DNA of 64,000 nucleotides from Centropus unirufus (lineage: Eukaryota > Chordata > Aves > Cuculiformes > Centropidae). The notes below the pieces were generated by a model, which saw only the letters and a list, made by a program, of their open reading frames with translations, searched no databases and had not been told where the DNA came from. The stretch is from NCBI GenBank assembly GCA_013397695.1, contig VYZI01000058.1, forward strand, positions 1,134,013-1,198,012. The letters are read 5' to 3'. Shown here one piece after another: positions 1 through 13,672 of this stretch (position 1 is its first letter; each line of letters begins with the position of its first letter). Position numbers and translations under genes: made by a program.

Positions 1-3000
1 AAAAACCAAAGTTCCCCTGGAGTAAGTTTGTTCAGATGGAGAGCTGTACTGTTAAAGTTGGAAGGCATTAATGATTATGTTGGTGAACATACACAACAGT
101 ATGTGGAATGTACAAATGTATAAATATGTTGATTTTTAATTAAAAAAAAAAACCTTTTAATTATGTTTGTCACTCATTCCTGGATAAATAAACTCTGGGA
201 TGTGAATGGTCAAGTGGAGGAGAAAGATTCCTTGGTGGTAAATAGAGGATTCATCTGGATGGGTGACGGGTGGGTCAGGGTGTTAATGGAGCTGAACAGG
301 TGTTCTCAAAAAATAGTGAATTTTGCTTTGTGGGGAGAAAGTTTTACTTTTTTTTTTTGCATCCTCCTTGACTGAATCTGGATTTTTTTACAGATACAGC
401 TGAATGTGCAGCTACTGCCACTACAGATTTGGAAGCTCTTGATCTGCCTGTGTGTAGCCAAAGTAATCCCGTCCATGATTAAAGCTGGCAGTTGCATGAG
501 GGGTGTCTGATCAGTGCTGGGCGTGTGGATATCCTGGAGCAATAGGAACAGCAGCACTGAAACATTTTAAGGAGAAGACCTGAAAAAGGGCCAGTGTTGT
601 TCTAGGTACTTGAGAACAGTAAAAGCAGATGCTGTTTGCAGAGGCGGGGACCAGATACAAAGTGAGCCTAATCTGCAGCTTCCTCATTGTAGTACTCTTC
701 AGTAAAACCAAAAATTAAGGGAAAACAAAGATGCAAGAGCTACCAATGTTGGGTAGTATTTATTAAGAGAGATCCCTCATTCAACCTTAGGAGGCCAAAA
801 GCAGCATTTGTTCCAGAGCCTCGCCCAAGTCCCCTGGAAAGGGGGATTATTGTATCCTGCAATGTGGGAGAGACTGATGCTTATATTCCACGTAAGCAGC
901 TGCTGCTCCTCATCTTCCCTCTCAGGACTCAGGAGTAATGGCCTCAGAGCAAACTTCAGGGCCAAAAGCCCAAGAGTGCCCCTCTTCCCCTTTCCAGCAG
1001 AAGGGACCAGGGCCACCACAGTGATGGCTCTGTGAGACCCATTAGTGTGGAAACCCCAGAAAAAGGGAGTATGAGGAGGAGGAAGTTGTGGCAAGCCAAG
1101 GAAATGGGTGTTATCTCCAAGGAGAGGCATCAAGGGAAGAATGCAAAGGACAGGTACAGAAAAGAGAGGGGTCTCTGTTTAGGACATGGACGTGTGACCT
1201 ATCAATGCGCCTCCAGCCCTGCTCTGCATCTGCTTAGGTCTTTTCTCCCTGCATCTATTCTGCCCACAATACGGGAAATCCTGTGCAAGACCCATATGTA
1301 CTGAGAATACTGGCTAGGAACTGTGGGCAAGTGGTGGCCTTTGGGTAATGAGAAATGTGAAAACAGGATGAAAAAACAGTCACTTAGCCCTGAAAACCCA
1401 TCGGGAAAAAATATAAGAGAGCATTGCTGAAACCAGACATGGGGAGAAGGGGACAATGCTAGGTTTGGCATGAGCCTGTGCATCCTGAGGGTGCGGTACA
1501 TCCGTTGCCTGCTCCATCTCTCTCTTGCATGCAGTTTGTGGGCATGGCGATTGTCCTGGCAAACAATAAAACGGACAGATCTCAATGAAACGGTGGTTTG
1601 CCTTCCGTACGAATTAATCTATGGCCTCAATGTTTTACTGCTCTCGTGCTAAAAATCGCTTGGATTTTTTGCATGGGCCTTTTAAACATTGGGACTTTCT
1701 GCTTGTTTCGGGTTTGTGTTTCACCTGTCTATTTCACCTGTCTTTTTGTTGCTGCATTTCTTAGCCGGAAGTAAGTTTTTATAAAGAAATAGTATCATAA
1801 AGACTATAGAGCAGAAGGTGTGTGTTGTTCAGTCACCCTGGTTTCAGCTCAGTGGTGGCTTAGACAGCATTGCACTGTCTTGGTCTAATTTGATGTCTCA
1901 AAGCCAAATAACAAAAGGGCACGGGCTTATTCTCCAGTTTGGTTTATGCATTAAAAACGCATGGGGTGAGGAGGCAGCAGCAAAATTTGTGCAGTTCAGC
2001 TGGTTGTTCCCTGATTTTCAGCTGCTCCTTTTAAACTGCTGCTTAGCAAGTTGAGCAGCTCCGGTTGGAAGCATAGGTTGTATTATTTTTCCTCATTCAG
2101 GCACTTTGGGGAGAATCCAGGATGCCTTATGCTTGAAGAATATGGAAGAATCTTGGTGTTCAGGCAGTGGAGGACAGGGTAAGCCATCAACCAGGCAACA
2201 TGGGTGCTGGAAACACTGCAGGCATCTACTGGATGCTGAAGGCAGGTTGTTTTGTGTAGTTGAAAAGCTGGCAGGGTGAAAATCCAACAGAGTGGGAACT
2301 GTAGTGAAGGGCTCTAATTTTGAAGTGTGGGTCTGCATTCACCTGGCAAGGTTTCTACAGCCCTATCAGGTCAAGTTTGTTCCTTTGGCTGAAGCAAAGG
2401 CTGTGGGCACATTGGTGGGTGCTCAGGATGCTCTTGCGGAGGGTGTTTGGGATGCAGAGGCTGGAGTGCAGCATGCTGCTGAAAGGAAGGAAAAGGGTTC
2501 CCCCAACAGACATCACTTTGTTAGCTCAGCCAGCAGGAAAGACACTCTGGAGAGCCTGGGTTTTCATTTCGCCAACCAGCCAGGGAGGAAAGGGAACGCA
2601 GCATGAAAACAAAAAGCAGTTGTGGCCTTGGCACGGTGGGATTTCAGCTAGTTTTGCCTCTAGACAGTGGTTAGAAAATAGTCCATGCTAATCATCCAGA
2701 CTTCTTCTAAGTGAAATAATCAATAGAATATTGCTGAATCTTGGCAGACATTAGCCCCAAAGGTCCAGTTCACTGCAGCAATCCTAGCTGCTGGACAGCA
2801 TAGGGTCAAAGAGACCAGGGTTGCCAACAGAAAGCTGATGGCTTGAACACACGGCAGGTTTACAATAGATAACGAGACTGATAAAAATAGTTCCTAAAAA
2901 TCTAATAGCAATCATGAAAAACATTGCCACTACCTATAATAGCCAATAACCCCCTGAAAATGCTGCCTTGTCAGTGTGAGGCTTACATTGAGTTGGTCCT

Positions 3001-6000
3001 GGCCATCACAATGTGTGAAAATCCTGTAAAAATTTACGCTGCCTGGGTTCTCCAGACTGTGTTATCCAAACCCAACTTGGAATGGGTCAATGTCTGTCAG
3101 GTTGGTTGAGTTGTTTTAGACCAGCGCTGACAAGCTTGAAACCACTCTGGGAAGGGGCAAAATGTCTCAGCTCTTTGCCAGAGAAATGCATTGCTTAAGC
3201 ATCCACAAGACTCTGCCATGAGTAAATGGCTAAAGGTGCATCTGTACTGGAGAAATTGTTTGTGTGTTTTGTTTTTTTTCAGGTATTACAGAAGGAATGG
3301 ATACAGAGGGAATTTCTAGAAAATAACAAGCTACTGATGACAGCTTCAGGAGCATCTGCTTGATGCTTCTCTGACCTGGAGAAGCATAGTCAAATAAAAT
3401 ACACATTCTTTATGTCTGTTTGAAAGTCTCAGACTGCAGGCAAAGATTACTCAATGTCTTTAGTCCCTGTAATATATAAATCTACTCTGCAGTGTCATGC
3501 CAGAAAGCTGCCAGAGTTTGACAGAATTATGAATTTTTCCGCTTGAACCACGAGCAGCTGAAGATGGGGAGACGGGAGCACAGGATGGATTTATATCTGC
3601 TTTTTTAAAGAAATATTTGAAGCTGGAGATTTGTATTTGTAAAGAGGAAAAGGAGGTTTTCATTTCTGCACTTGTTTGATCATCTTTAAGTTTTAACTTG
3701 TCATATCTTATTTCAAAGGATCTCTGTGGCCTGTTGTGGCACTCTTAATTTGTCAAGCATGAAGGTTTAGTGTTCCTCCTTCAAAGCCTTCCTCAAAGCT
3801 GCTCTTCTGGACAGCAGCTGCTCCATACCTCTCCCTGGATACCCCAGTCATCATGTCAGGAGTATTTCTGACAGTAGCCGCCCATTCTATAGAGCTAAAT
3901 TGCCATAGAAATACAATGATCCAAACTACAAACTAAAGAAATCTCAATCCCAGAGGAAGGGGGAATTCTCCTGTTAAGCTGCAATTAATTATCGATACCT
4001 CAATACCGTACCCTGTTAGTTTTCCCATCTACCTGATATCAAGTCACATACAAGTGTGCATAGGGTTTTGTACAAATAATCACTTGTGCTTCCTCCCCAT
4101 GCAAGGGAAAATGGAAATACTTCCTTGATTGAAGCCATGCCAGGACAGGATTCAGAGGCAGCCACGAAGATGGTCTAGCAGGGCCTTTTTTCAATGGGAA
4201 TGCCCCGAAAAGCAACAAGAGAGCTCAGACTGAAAAAGCCAAGCTTCAGGAAATAATGAGCTAGAACGGTTTTACAATGGAAAAATCTCATGATTTAGGA
4301 CAGAAAATGTTTTCAAGAATTGCAATGAAATTCCCCACCTTCTGTCTTGTCAGGTCAGGCTTTGGCTTGAATTTTCTTGTTAGGCTTCAAAAATGAATTT
4401 TGGTGGCTTTCTAAATTGCAAAGCCCCCTCCAACCAGCCCTTTCTTGCTCCCGTGGGGAAGAGCCCCACTGCTCCTGCTCTCAGGGACAGCTGGTCTCTG
4501 CTGAGCCCACAGGCTCCCATTTGTTCCTGGCTGGCTTGCTCTCTTGCTTTCATTCCTGCGCCTTGTTTTCCAAGCATCCAGGCTGAAGAGCTGTGCTGCT
4601 CTCAAGGGCAGTGCAGGCTGCGCTCTGCCCGAGGGATTCCCCTCATCCAGGGGGCTGCAGCCAGGGCTGGCAGCTGCACCCTCTGTGATGGACTATGGTC
4701 TTTGGAGAAGCAGCACCAGAGCAGGGCATGGAGAAAGACCAAAACCAATAGTTCCCATCAATAAATAATAAGTGTTAAGCTCATGAGATATTAGTGTCTT
4801 GGACAAGTTCTCCTGAATCAAAAATTGTGAATCCTGAAGGCATCCTTATCTTCTGAACTGAAGGAAATGGAGTTGAACCTGCTAGAAGTTTTGCTTCGTT
4901 TTACTCTCTGGTAGCAAGGTTTGGGCTGGGAGGAGTGAGATGAGGACTGAAAGTGCTCAATTCCTGAGCCATTTTTATTGGGATAGTTTGTGAGACACCT
5001 TCAGCTTAATTTTTGTTCTTCATCTCGAAGCCTTCAAACCAGTGATGCCCCCCCACCAGAGCATGGCAGATTTGGCAAATGCACAGGGACCTGGGCTGTT
5101 CCTGATTTCTTTGGTCCAAGTCTCTCTGGATCTAGCACGAGACCCTGGCAGTGGGATGACAAAGTGTCCGGTAGCATGTGTTAACAGAGGTGACAACTAC
5201 TTCTGAACTTTCTCATTTCTTTCATGCCACCAATGTAGCATTAAAACACTGAAGCTACCTAGACTGTGAGTGGTTCTTTTAATTTCATAGCATTTTCCTA
5301 AATAAGAAAACCTCTTTTTTTTTTTTCTTAGCCTTTAGCACTTTCTTAGCCTTAGCACTTTTAAGAGTGAAATTCATGCCAGTTTCAAGCAACAAATCCT
5401 GTGGGATTTTGGTTTCTTGGCCCATTCAGGCTGACCTCCATCTCTGGCAAAGTTAAGCTGTGGATGGTGGAGGAAAAGCTAAGCCCTATTCATATATTTT
5501 CATCATGTCTTCCCTAGATACTTGTTCTGATATAACACAGCACCTCAGTGTTGTGTGCTCCCTGTGGTGTGGGGTAGGGCCCATTTCAGAAAACTTATAA
5601 AATGTCTTCTTCAGGTAATCTCAGCAATGGAAATAATAAAAAATCCCAGGAACTTTTATACGCTCATTTTATGCATCATTACCTGCCATTGCTTCACACA
5701 ACTGTCCTCCTGCTGTTGGAGTGCTGGGAGTGCTCTGGCATACAAAGAGCTTTTTTTTCCTATTCTTTGTAACACCTGAGGGGAAGCAAACTGTAACTGA
5801 GGTAGAAGAGGACCTTGTTTCTCCTTGAATACTGCCATGCTCTACTCGTGAAGTGATCATGGCAGTGCTAAAACTAAGCTGACAAGGCTTTCCAGCAGGA
5901 AACACAACCACATTGGAACGGAAGCAGGTGATCGCAGTACAAATATAAGTCCTCACCAGCGTAACTTTGCCTGCCGCACCTCGCCAGCGCTGTGGAGAGA

Positions 6001-9000
6001 GAGAAGCAGGTCCAGCACTGCTTTGGGCATGTAAGTTGGAGGCAACTGTGCCGCACCCTCAGCTGCGCAGCAAAACGCGCTGTTCATGGCCCTTTCTGCC
6101 ACGGGTTTTCTTTCAGCCAAGTTGAACGGCAGGTGGGAGGCAGAGCACCTAAGGGGAGATCCATACAACAAATACACCGCTCTTCTTAAAGCACACTATC
6201 AAAAAGCAAAGAACAATACAAACTTTAGAGTTCCGTACACCCTACAGCTGAACAAGAACAATAGCGTATACACATATAAAAATAGCTTTAAGTGGTGATG
6301 CCCCCAGACAACCGCACCTACTTGCTTCATTGAATTACCCAGCCTGGCCTCCAAAGCAAAGCATTTCTGCTTGTTCTGATGGCACTGGTAAAGATCACCA
6401 GACAGAAACCACCCAAACCAAAGAAGACTGACAAGTTAATCTGTCACAACATAAAGAGGTGCCTACCTCACAGAGGCAAACTTTATTCGCGTCCATGCTT
6501 TTTGCTCTGTATGACTTTGTACAGAAAAGTTTTAAACCTTGGGTTCTGAGCCTTCTAAAATTGTTTTCCTCTAATGTAAACATGGAGAACATATATCCAG
6601 TCTTAGTTAGTGCTGGAAAAGGCACTAAAACAGCAGAGCTTTGCTACCAAGATCCCTCTCTTCTCCTCTGCTCCTTGCCCTTGTTCACCTCTGGGACATT
6701 TCTATTATGCCTGCTGTCTCCCATTACAATATTTTTAAGTGTGTGGTCTGTATTCATGCAACCTCTGTTCCCAGACACCCATCGCTTAAAGCCGATTAGT
6801 TCACCCTTTCTGAAATTATGCAGACTGCATCAATATGATAGATAATGATTCACCTCCTAAATAGTGTTTTAAAAAAGGTCACATTGCATTTTTCCATTAA
6901 CAGAACCTCAGAAACACGGAAAAAAACCTACACCCACAGAAGATGTCAGGGGCCTTATCCAAGTGGCCTGAGCTCACAAGCCCGAGTTTAAAAACACTCA
7001 TCTCTGAGTACTTCCAGTGTTTTAAGTATTCATGTTTATTATTTAAGGTTCAGCAAAAGTCAGATTGGCTTTTACAGAAAGAATGCAAGAGAGCAGCTAC
7101 AACAGAGCAAGGGTCTCAGGAGCGTCTCTGCCTGGTCAGAGCGCACAAGTAATCAGAAAGGCAGGGACAGGGAGAAACACTCCAAGGGAAAACTGAGGAA
7201 GGAGTCAGCACAGTGTGCCTTAGCAGATAGTTGATAGAAATGATGTGAAAATTCCAGAGAAAAAGCTGGAGAGGACTGGCAGAATGGGGAAAGGAACAAA
7301 AGTCAAGGCAAAAAATAATAAAGAAAGGGAGGGAAAAATAAGGTTATACAAGCATCCTCCAGTGCTCACTCAGCTCTTAGGGCTATCTTTCCAGCTGGAG
7401 GCACCTACACATGCCCCAGGGGCTTTGAAGATGTTGCCTCCAAGAGACAAATGAAATTTCTGCCCCGCTGCTCTCCTAACCTTGGCCCATCCCTCCTTCA
7501 CGTCACACACTGCGCTCTCAAATCCAGTGGTTCTCTTTTTCACTCCTTTTTGTGATGGTGGCTGGAAAGGGCCAGGGACTACACCTAACTGAAGAAATTT
7601 CTTGGCACAACCATAGCAGCACTATCTCAGTGCTATGTCAAAGTTTTAGCAGGCAGATTCATTAGAAAGTTGACTTATTTACAACTTCATATATATACAA
7701 AAAGGACAATAATGAGCCTGCTTAATGATCATGAAAGAGACTTAATGCAATTTAATTACTGCACCTGTACCAAAAGGCAGGAGGAAAAATATAATTAACC
7801 TCCAGGATTAGAAAGAGGGGGAAAAACAGTCTAATAATAGCTACTTCACCAATAAACATAAAGGTTATAAGTGGAATTCCCAGACTTTTGAAGTCAAAAT
7901 AAATTTGCAAAAGTGAAAAGGTTAGAGGTAGAAAAAATAATAATCAGGCAGCAAAAGGTAAATATTCGATTAATCATGCACATCTGCTGAAGCAACTGAG
8001 CGAGCAGGATGCTAGCCTGGCCGCAAAGCAGTGAAGGAGGTACCTGGCAGCATCCAACACATCCAGCCCTTCCCTGTGGGCACTGGGTGGCACCTTTGCC
8101 GACAGCAGCCCAGTCCATTGCTTGCTACCAGAAAAGCCCGCTGAAATGGAGTAATTAGAAAGAGGCACTAGACACAGTTCCTACAGGAAATGCTGTGATT
8201 AAAAGGGAGAAGCATATGGTAAGAGACAAAACTCAGCAGGCTACAGCTTGACATATGCCTGTGGAAAATCAAGCAAAACCGCACCGGTGAAAACTGTGGG
8301 CAAAGGAGTGCTGGAGCCAGCCTTCCCACTTACGGAAATACCTTATGGTAAGTAACTATACATAGTGAGCAACTATTCATAGTTCCTTGGTGCTGCAAAG
8401 CAACCCGCTTCCAGCGAGTGCAAGGTCAAGGAGTAGGTCACATCCCTGCGAGGAGAGGATCTACTTGCACAGAAGACAGCCTAGGGAAGCAGGAAACTGC
8501 TGGATTTTTACATGAGTTTAGCAACGTGTCAACGAGTTCAGAAAATTGCCAATGGGAAAAACGTTTTCACATCTCTGGGGTAAACAGGCCCCAGCTCTGC
8601 TTCAGGCTGCAATGCAGCTCCCCCTGGCCCCGCGTGGCACAGGGACCACTGGGTGTGATAAGAGAAGCTCTCTCACACCTCGCTGCCTGCATCCCCAAAC
8701 ACCTGCTGCCCTGGTTCAGACATCGCTGCCTCCCGGAGCGATAACCTCGGGGTTATCTGTCTCTTGAGCCAGTCTGTCGAAATGGGAGGTGCCTATTGAA
8801 ATGGGCCTTTTTATTTTACGTTGTCTGGAGCAGAGAGGTGTGTACTCCACTGTGGGCGTACATTTGCTCACCCCTTCCATAACGAGTCTCCTGAAGTAGT
8901 CCTGAAGGGGGGCGGGAAAGGAAAGTTTGTTCCCTAATCATTTAAATAGCACAAAGTGTCTTGGCTTAAGGTATGCACTTGACATGAGGCTCGGTTTAGT

Positions 9001-10715
9001 TTGTGCTTTCTTGTGCTTTGCCTGGCAGCTTAACCCACTGCAAAGGACCCTCCTCCGAGGAAGTTTACTAAATTATGTGTTTTCCATTTGATGTCAGAGG
9101 TGACAAGATACCACCAGAGCAGAGCTCAACTTACATTGTAGAGCAGGAAAAAATTGTTACCAAAAAAAGGTGATATTGAACGAGGAGTGAAATCAGCTCG
9201 ACCATAGAGAATAATGTCTTTGGACTAATTTAATTAGAACAAAAATACTTCCTCATGGCTATTTTTGGTCTAAACTCATAAAAAAATGCTGATCCCTTTA
9301 TTGGATCTCAATGCTGAGATGCACAGAGAACGCTGATTTACCAAAGCCCCTATACAGAAAAGCTGTATGATATTACAGTGCTCTGAGAAGAGCCACAGAG
9401 ATTTTGTTCTAAGCAAGGTAAAGATCTAGGCTTGGGAAGGTCTTTGGCATAAGACTAGCCAGGTTGTTGTTTTTCCTGCAGAAAGTAGTCTCTTCAAGTA
9501 CTTTGACCAATGCAAGACAAAATGTTTCTTGCCTCAAAATTCTCTGGACTCCTGAAATATTAAAAATGTAAAGCTGTTTTTCAAACTAGTTATTATGCTC
9601 GAAAGACACAGGGAGCCATTGAGAACCATTTGAGGGAACAATTCTAGCTTCAGCCTACAAATTCATGGAGAGAAAATCAGGTTTGTTTCTGGGGGAAGGA
9701 GGAGTTTGGCAATTCTCCCTGAACTCTAACACTGCAAAGATGCTTTCCTGGATGGAAGCATCACTCGGCTGCAAGAACACCTAAAGGGCTACTTGAAGAC
9801 CCACAAACGTATCCTTAAAAGACTTTTAAACTTTTGGGCGTTAGGACAAGAACTCTGCAAATGTGTCAAATTAATTGATGACGGTTACTGTAGATTCCAC
9901 ATGGTAGCGCACAGACATAGTTTTTCTCCATCTAGCTCCTGGATGTTCCTGAATATTCTCCCCTACCAATGCTTAAGGTGTATCATATTGTTGAAATTGA
10001 AAGAGGCAAAAAAGCTTAATTTCTGTCTTACATATTAAACAATCATATGTGACCAGGAGGGAGGGACCTGAATTTATAAAAAATTCAGGTTCAGTTGCAA
10101 GTGAGTCTTACTTAAACGATCATCTCATTTCACATGGCTTTAGAAAAATTATTTAAAAAAAGACATTTAGATGATTTAGAAAAAAAGGACCTTGCCCAGT
10201 TGACAGAGTTCCTATAGAAAATGTAATAACGAACTAGTTAAAAAAAAACAAAACAAAACCAAGAAAACACACACAGTATCTCAAAAGCAAAGCCTCCCCA
10301 ATTTCTAGGTATTAGCGTTGTTGTACTAGGACAGATTTCTTTTCCAGAGGTGAAGCTTTAGGCAGTTGTCATTAATGAGAAGCACAAAAAAAATCTTTAA
10401 TTGGAGATTCCAAAGAAGAAGTATCCAAATCTACTCAAACCACAACGGGAGCATACAGACTTGAGAAGCGGTTATGCTAAAAATGCCGGTGCTACAAAGT
10501 TACAGGAGAACATTTAGCATTTCACTCTGCTCCCCTGCAGGAAAGCCACAGAGCAGGGCTGTGCAGGTTTGATGTATGTTGTGATCACGGACTTGATCAC
10601 ATCAAAGTAAAGGTAAAAAGATGTGGTGAACTAGTTCACTAGAAACCTGCTCTTCATGGAAAAAAAATTCATTCAAAAACTGAGAGTTCAGCATAACCAA
10701 AGTAACATGGAGGCA

Positions 10716-10779
10716 TTTTTTTTTCTTAGATTTTTTTTCTCCTTTTTTTTTTTTTCCTTCTTTTATTTTTTTTCCCTCC
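10716..10779. repeat. Long homopyrimidine (T-rich) tract
   Basis: About 64 bp almost purely C/T on the plus strand, broken mainly by one short AGA. The lysine-rich minus-strand frame it creates is an artefact of this composition. Confidence 0.9.
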
Positions 10780-13614
10780 ATTTTTATCACCCCATTGCAA
10801 ACAGTTTATATCATTAATATTGTTGTAGCAGAAACTTGTTTCCACAGGGCTTTGCTACTACTCAGTCACTGTAATTTTGTTTAACAATAACTCGTAAGCC
10901 TGCTCCCCTACCTGTGGGTATGCATAGCAAGTCTCTTCTGGTAGCTCTGGTAACCTCTTCTATCTCCATTAACTTTGTCTGCTTTTCTATCAGTTTTCCC
11001 CAAGTCCTTTGCCTCTGATGCAAATAATCCCCAGCAGAAGATGGCCTATGCTCAAAACGGGCTTTTAATCCCGGAATAAGGGTTCATGCAAATTAGATGC
11101 TCAGAAGAATAAAATTCAGCTTGCTAAATACCAGTAAAATTAAGTCATGGAAACAAACCCCCATAACTAACTTGCCTTTGCCCATCACTTGTCAGACTTG
11201 ATCACAACAATAGCAAATTAACTTGGGGAAAAAAAAACCCCACCTGACAGGGCAAAGATACTTGGGCAATATTCAAATAAACCACTTAACCTTTTGGTAC
11301 TAAAAGCTTCCTGCAATAATGAAACATTAGTCATTAACTCAATGCGCTTTGTTAAATATTAGACAAGAGCAGACATTCAATTTAGCACTTACACATACTT
11401 AGCAACAAAGAGCCATCTGTGTTGACTACAATCTCCAGGATGGGAAGTGTGCTGTGAATGGCACTCCAGCCTAGTAAGATTCCGTGTGTGCAGGGAAAAA
11501 TAGACAACATCATGGGAAAAGGTGGTCCAGAAAGGAGAATAATCCTTTTTATGGGGTTATTTACCCTCTCCAGTGCTACCCATCCAATGCCAATATAGAG
11601 GAGAACTTGCGTAGTGGGCAGGAAAGCAAAATCCTGCCCAAAGCAGGGCATCACCCGTGCTGTCTGCATGGTTTCATGAACAGGTTGCAGCATCGCATGC
11701 CTTGAACCAGCGGCTGGCCAGCCTCGGGCTGGCTACCTAGGTGACTGGATGGTACAAGCATCTCAATAGGAGCTGTGTCAGCACAAGCCCTTGAATCATT
11801 GACTCAGCAGCACTGGGGAGAAGGAGGTGAAGAGAACTAGAATTTAAAAATATCTCTCCAATTAAGCAGGTGGATAGAAAGTCTGCATGAATGGGATCTG
11901 TATGTAAAATGTGCTGAGTTCCTTCCTGAGTAAAGGGAAAAAAGGAAGACTAGATTTAGTGCCAGTCAAATATTCATTTTTGTGTTTGTGTCTTCAAAAC
12001 AGAAAGTTGCGATATATTTTTTTCTTCCCCACCGGCCTTTGTTAGCCCTCTCTCTGGCTCCCAATTCACCTTGTCTGAAGTGCAGTTGGCAGTAGCTAAT
12101 ATCAGTGGGGCTCTGTCTATTCTCCAACATTTGATATGAAAGATAAAATATCCTGACGGATCCCCACTGATCACCTGACAAGCACAGATGTTAGCCCAGA
12201 GCATGTTAGCAGATTCTTAAACAAAGATTCTTCACAATATCTAAATGTCCATACAAATATCGCAAGATGAGTTGATGAGCTGTAAGCGACTCCATTTCTT
12301 CATGTTAAACTTACATATTAATCTTCCCATAAATTTATATTAAAACAAGAAACACTATTTGGCTAGCATCACCTTTATTTCAATTTCCTGAGTTTTTTTT
12401 ATTGCCCTCAAGAACTCAGAAAGTGCTTCAGACAGCACCAGACTAAGACACAGTACAGGTGTCATCTTGTTTATCTTTAATGTTATTGCTCTGGGCAAGG
12501 TCAACTGTTTCATATTGTTCTGTCAAGAAAAGAAAATGTATCACCAATAAGATCTGAAAGGTTCCAGGCCTTCTGGGAATGCTCTCTGTAAGGATCACGA
12601 CTGCAGAAAGTCTATACAGGAAAGGTAACAAAAAAACGTGGCAGGAGAAACAAGCTTCTCCAGCATAAATTTATATTTTCAATTGTTTTCAAGTCCTTTA
12701 GATTCAGAGAAATGCTCTTACAATTTCTGCTGAGCCTTATAGAGGGTTTGTTTGTTTTGGTTTTTTGTTGAAAATTCAACAAGTTTTTTAGGTTTATAAC
12801 TTCTTCATTTTTCCAAGTCCATAACAAAGTCGTTTCTGGAGGCAAAGTAGGTTTTACCAATAAAGTCCCCTTACTGAGAGCCATGATTTCTGTATGTTTT
12901 GGGTTTCTGTGTGAGCTAGTTTCTCCCTTCTTTTCAAGGACAGGGACAATCTCTATGAAATTTTGGACGATGGAAACTTCACAGAGGTGAATTATAGGAG
13001 TCTTCAGCTTGTGTCTTCTGATGGAAGATGCCAGGCAGAACCACAGAAACGTTAATACAATTGAAAACCAGCAAGAGAAGATTTGTAACAATTTGCCCTT
13101 GATCTCTTATTAAAAAGAAAAATTTAACTATATCTCTACTATATCAGCTGCTTAAAGTCACTCTTGCCAGCCACAGTGCAGAGCTGAGAATACATTAAAT
13201 GCCAAAATGTAAAGCTGAACATTTCTTGTCACAGGACATGATGATATGATGATAGTGCTTTTCCTGAATTGTTCCATTAGAAAAGCTATTCTAAGGGGAG
13301 AAAAAAGTGGTTAGCAGTCAAAATATTAGGGAGAATTCTTAGTAAATGCTGCCTTTAAAAGTCTACTAAAATAGGTATGGAGATTACATATATATGGAAT
13401 GAAAAAACCCAAACAGTTTTATTCTCTTTTCTATGTTTAGCTAGATTTAACTGAAAGATCCAGTCTACATTAGTAATGCAGAAGCCAACAGAGCAAAGGT
13501 GGAAAAAGATACATTTTTTTAGAAGTTTTTGTGTTTTGGGCCAACAATAAATAGTTCAATTAAAGGTAGCTAGCAGAATTAATGCATATCTGAGTATATA
13601 CTCTTATACTGAGC

Positions 13615-13672
13615 ATTATTATTAGAGTATTATTATTAGTATTATTAGAGTAATTACTATTATTATTATTAG
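13615..13672. repeat. Imperfect (ATT)n microsatellite
   Basis: About 58 bp of ATT/ATTAG units with interruptions (AGAGT, AGT). Low complexity in the left intergenic region. Confidence 0.9.

Noticed and set aside
6086..6298. 70-codon plus-strand frame preceded by a TTTCTTTCAG acceptor-like sequence
   Set aside because: No family resemblance, no matching donor or partner exon found, and single acceptor-like sites are common by chance.
12612..13091. 159-codon minus-strand open frame with a hydrophobic, signal-peptide-like beginning
   Set aside because: The frame opens with TTG, not ATG; the first real ATG lies well inside and removes the hydrophobic part. The length is plausible by chance in 64 kb on six frames, and no family is recognised.
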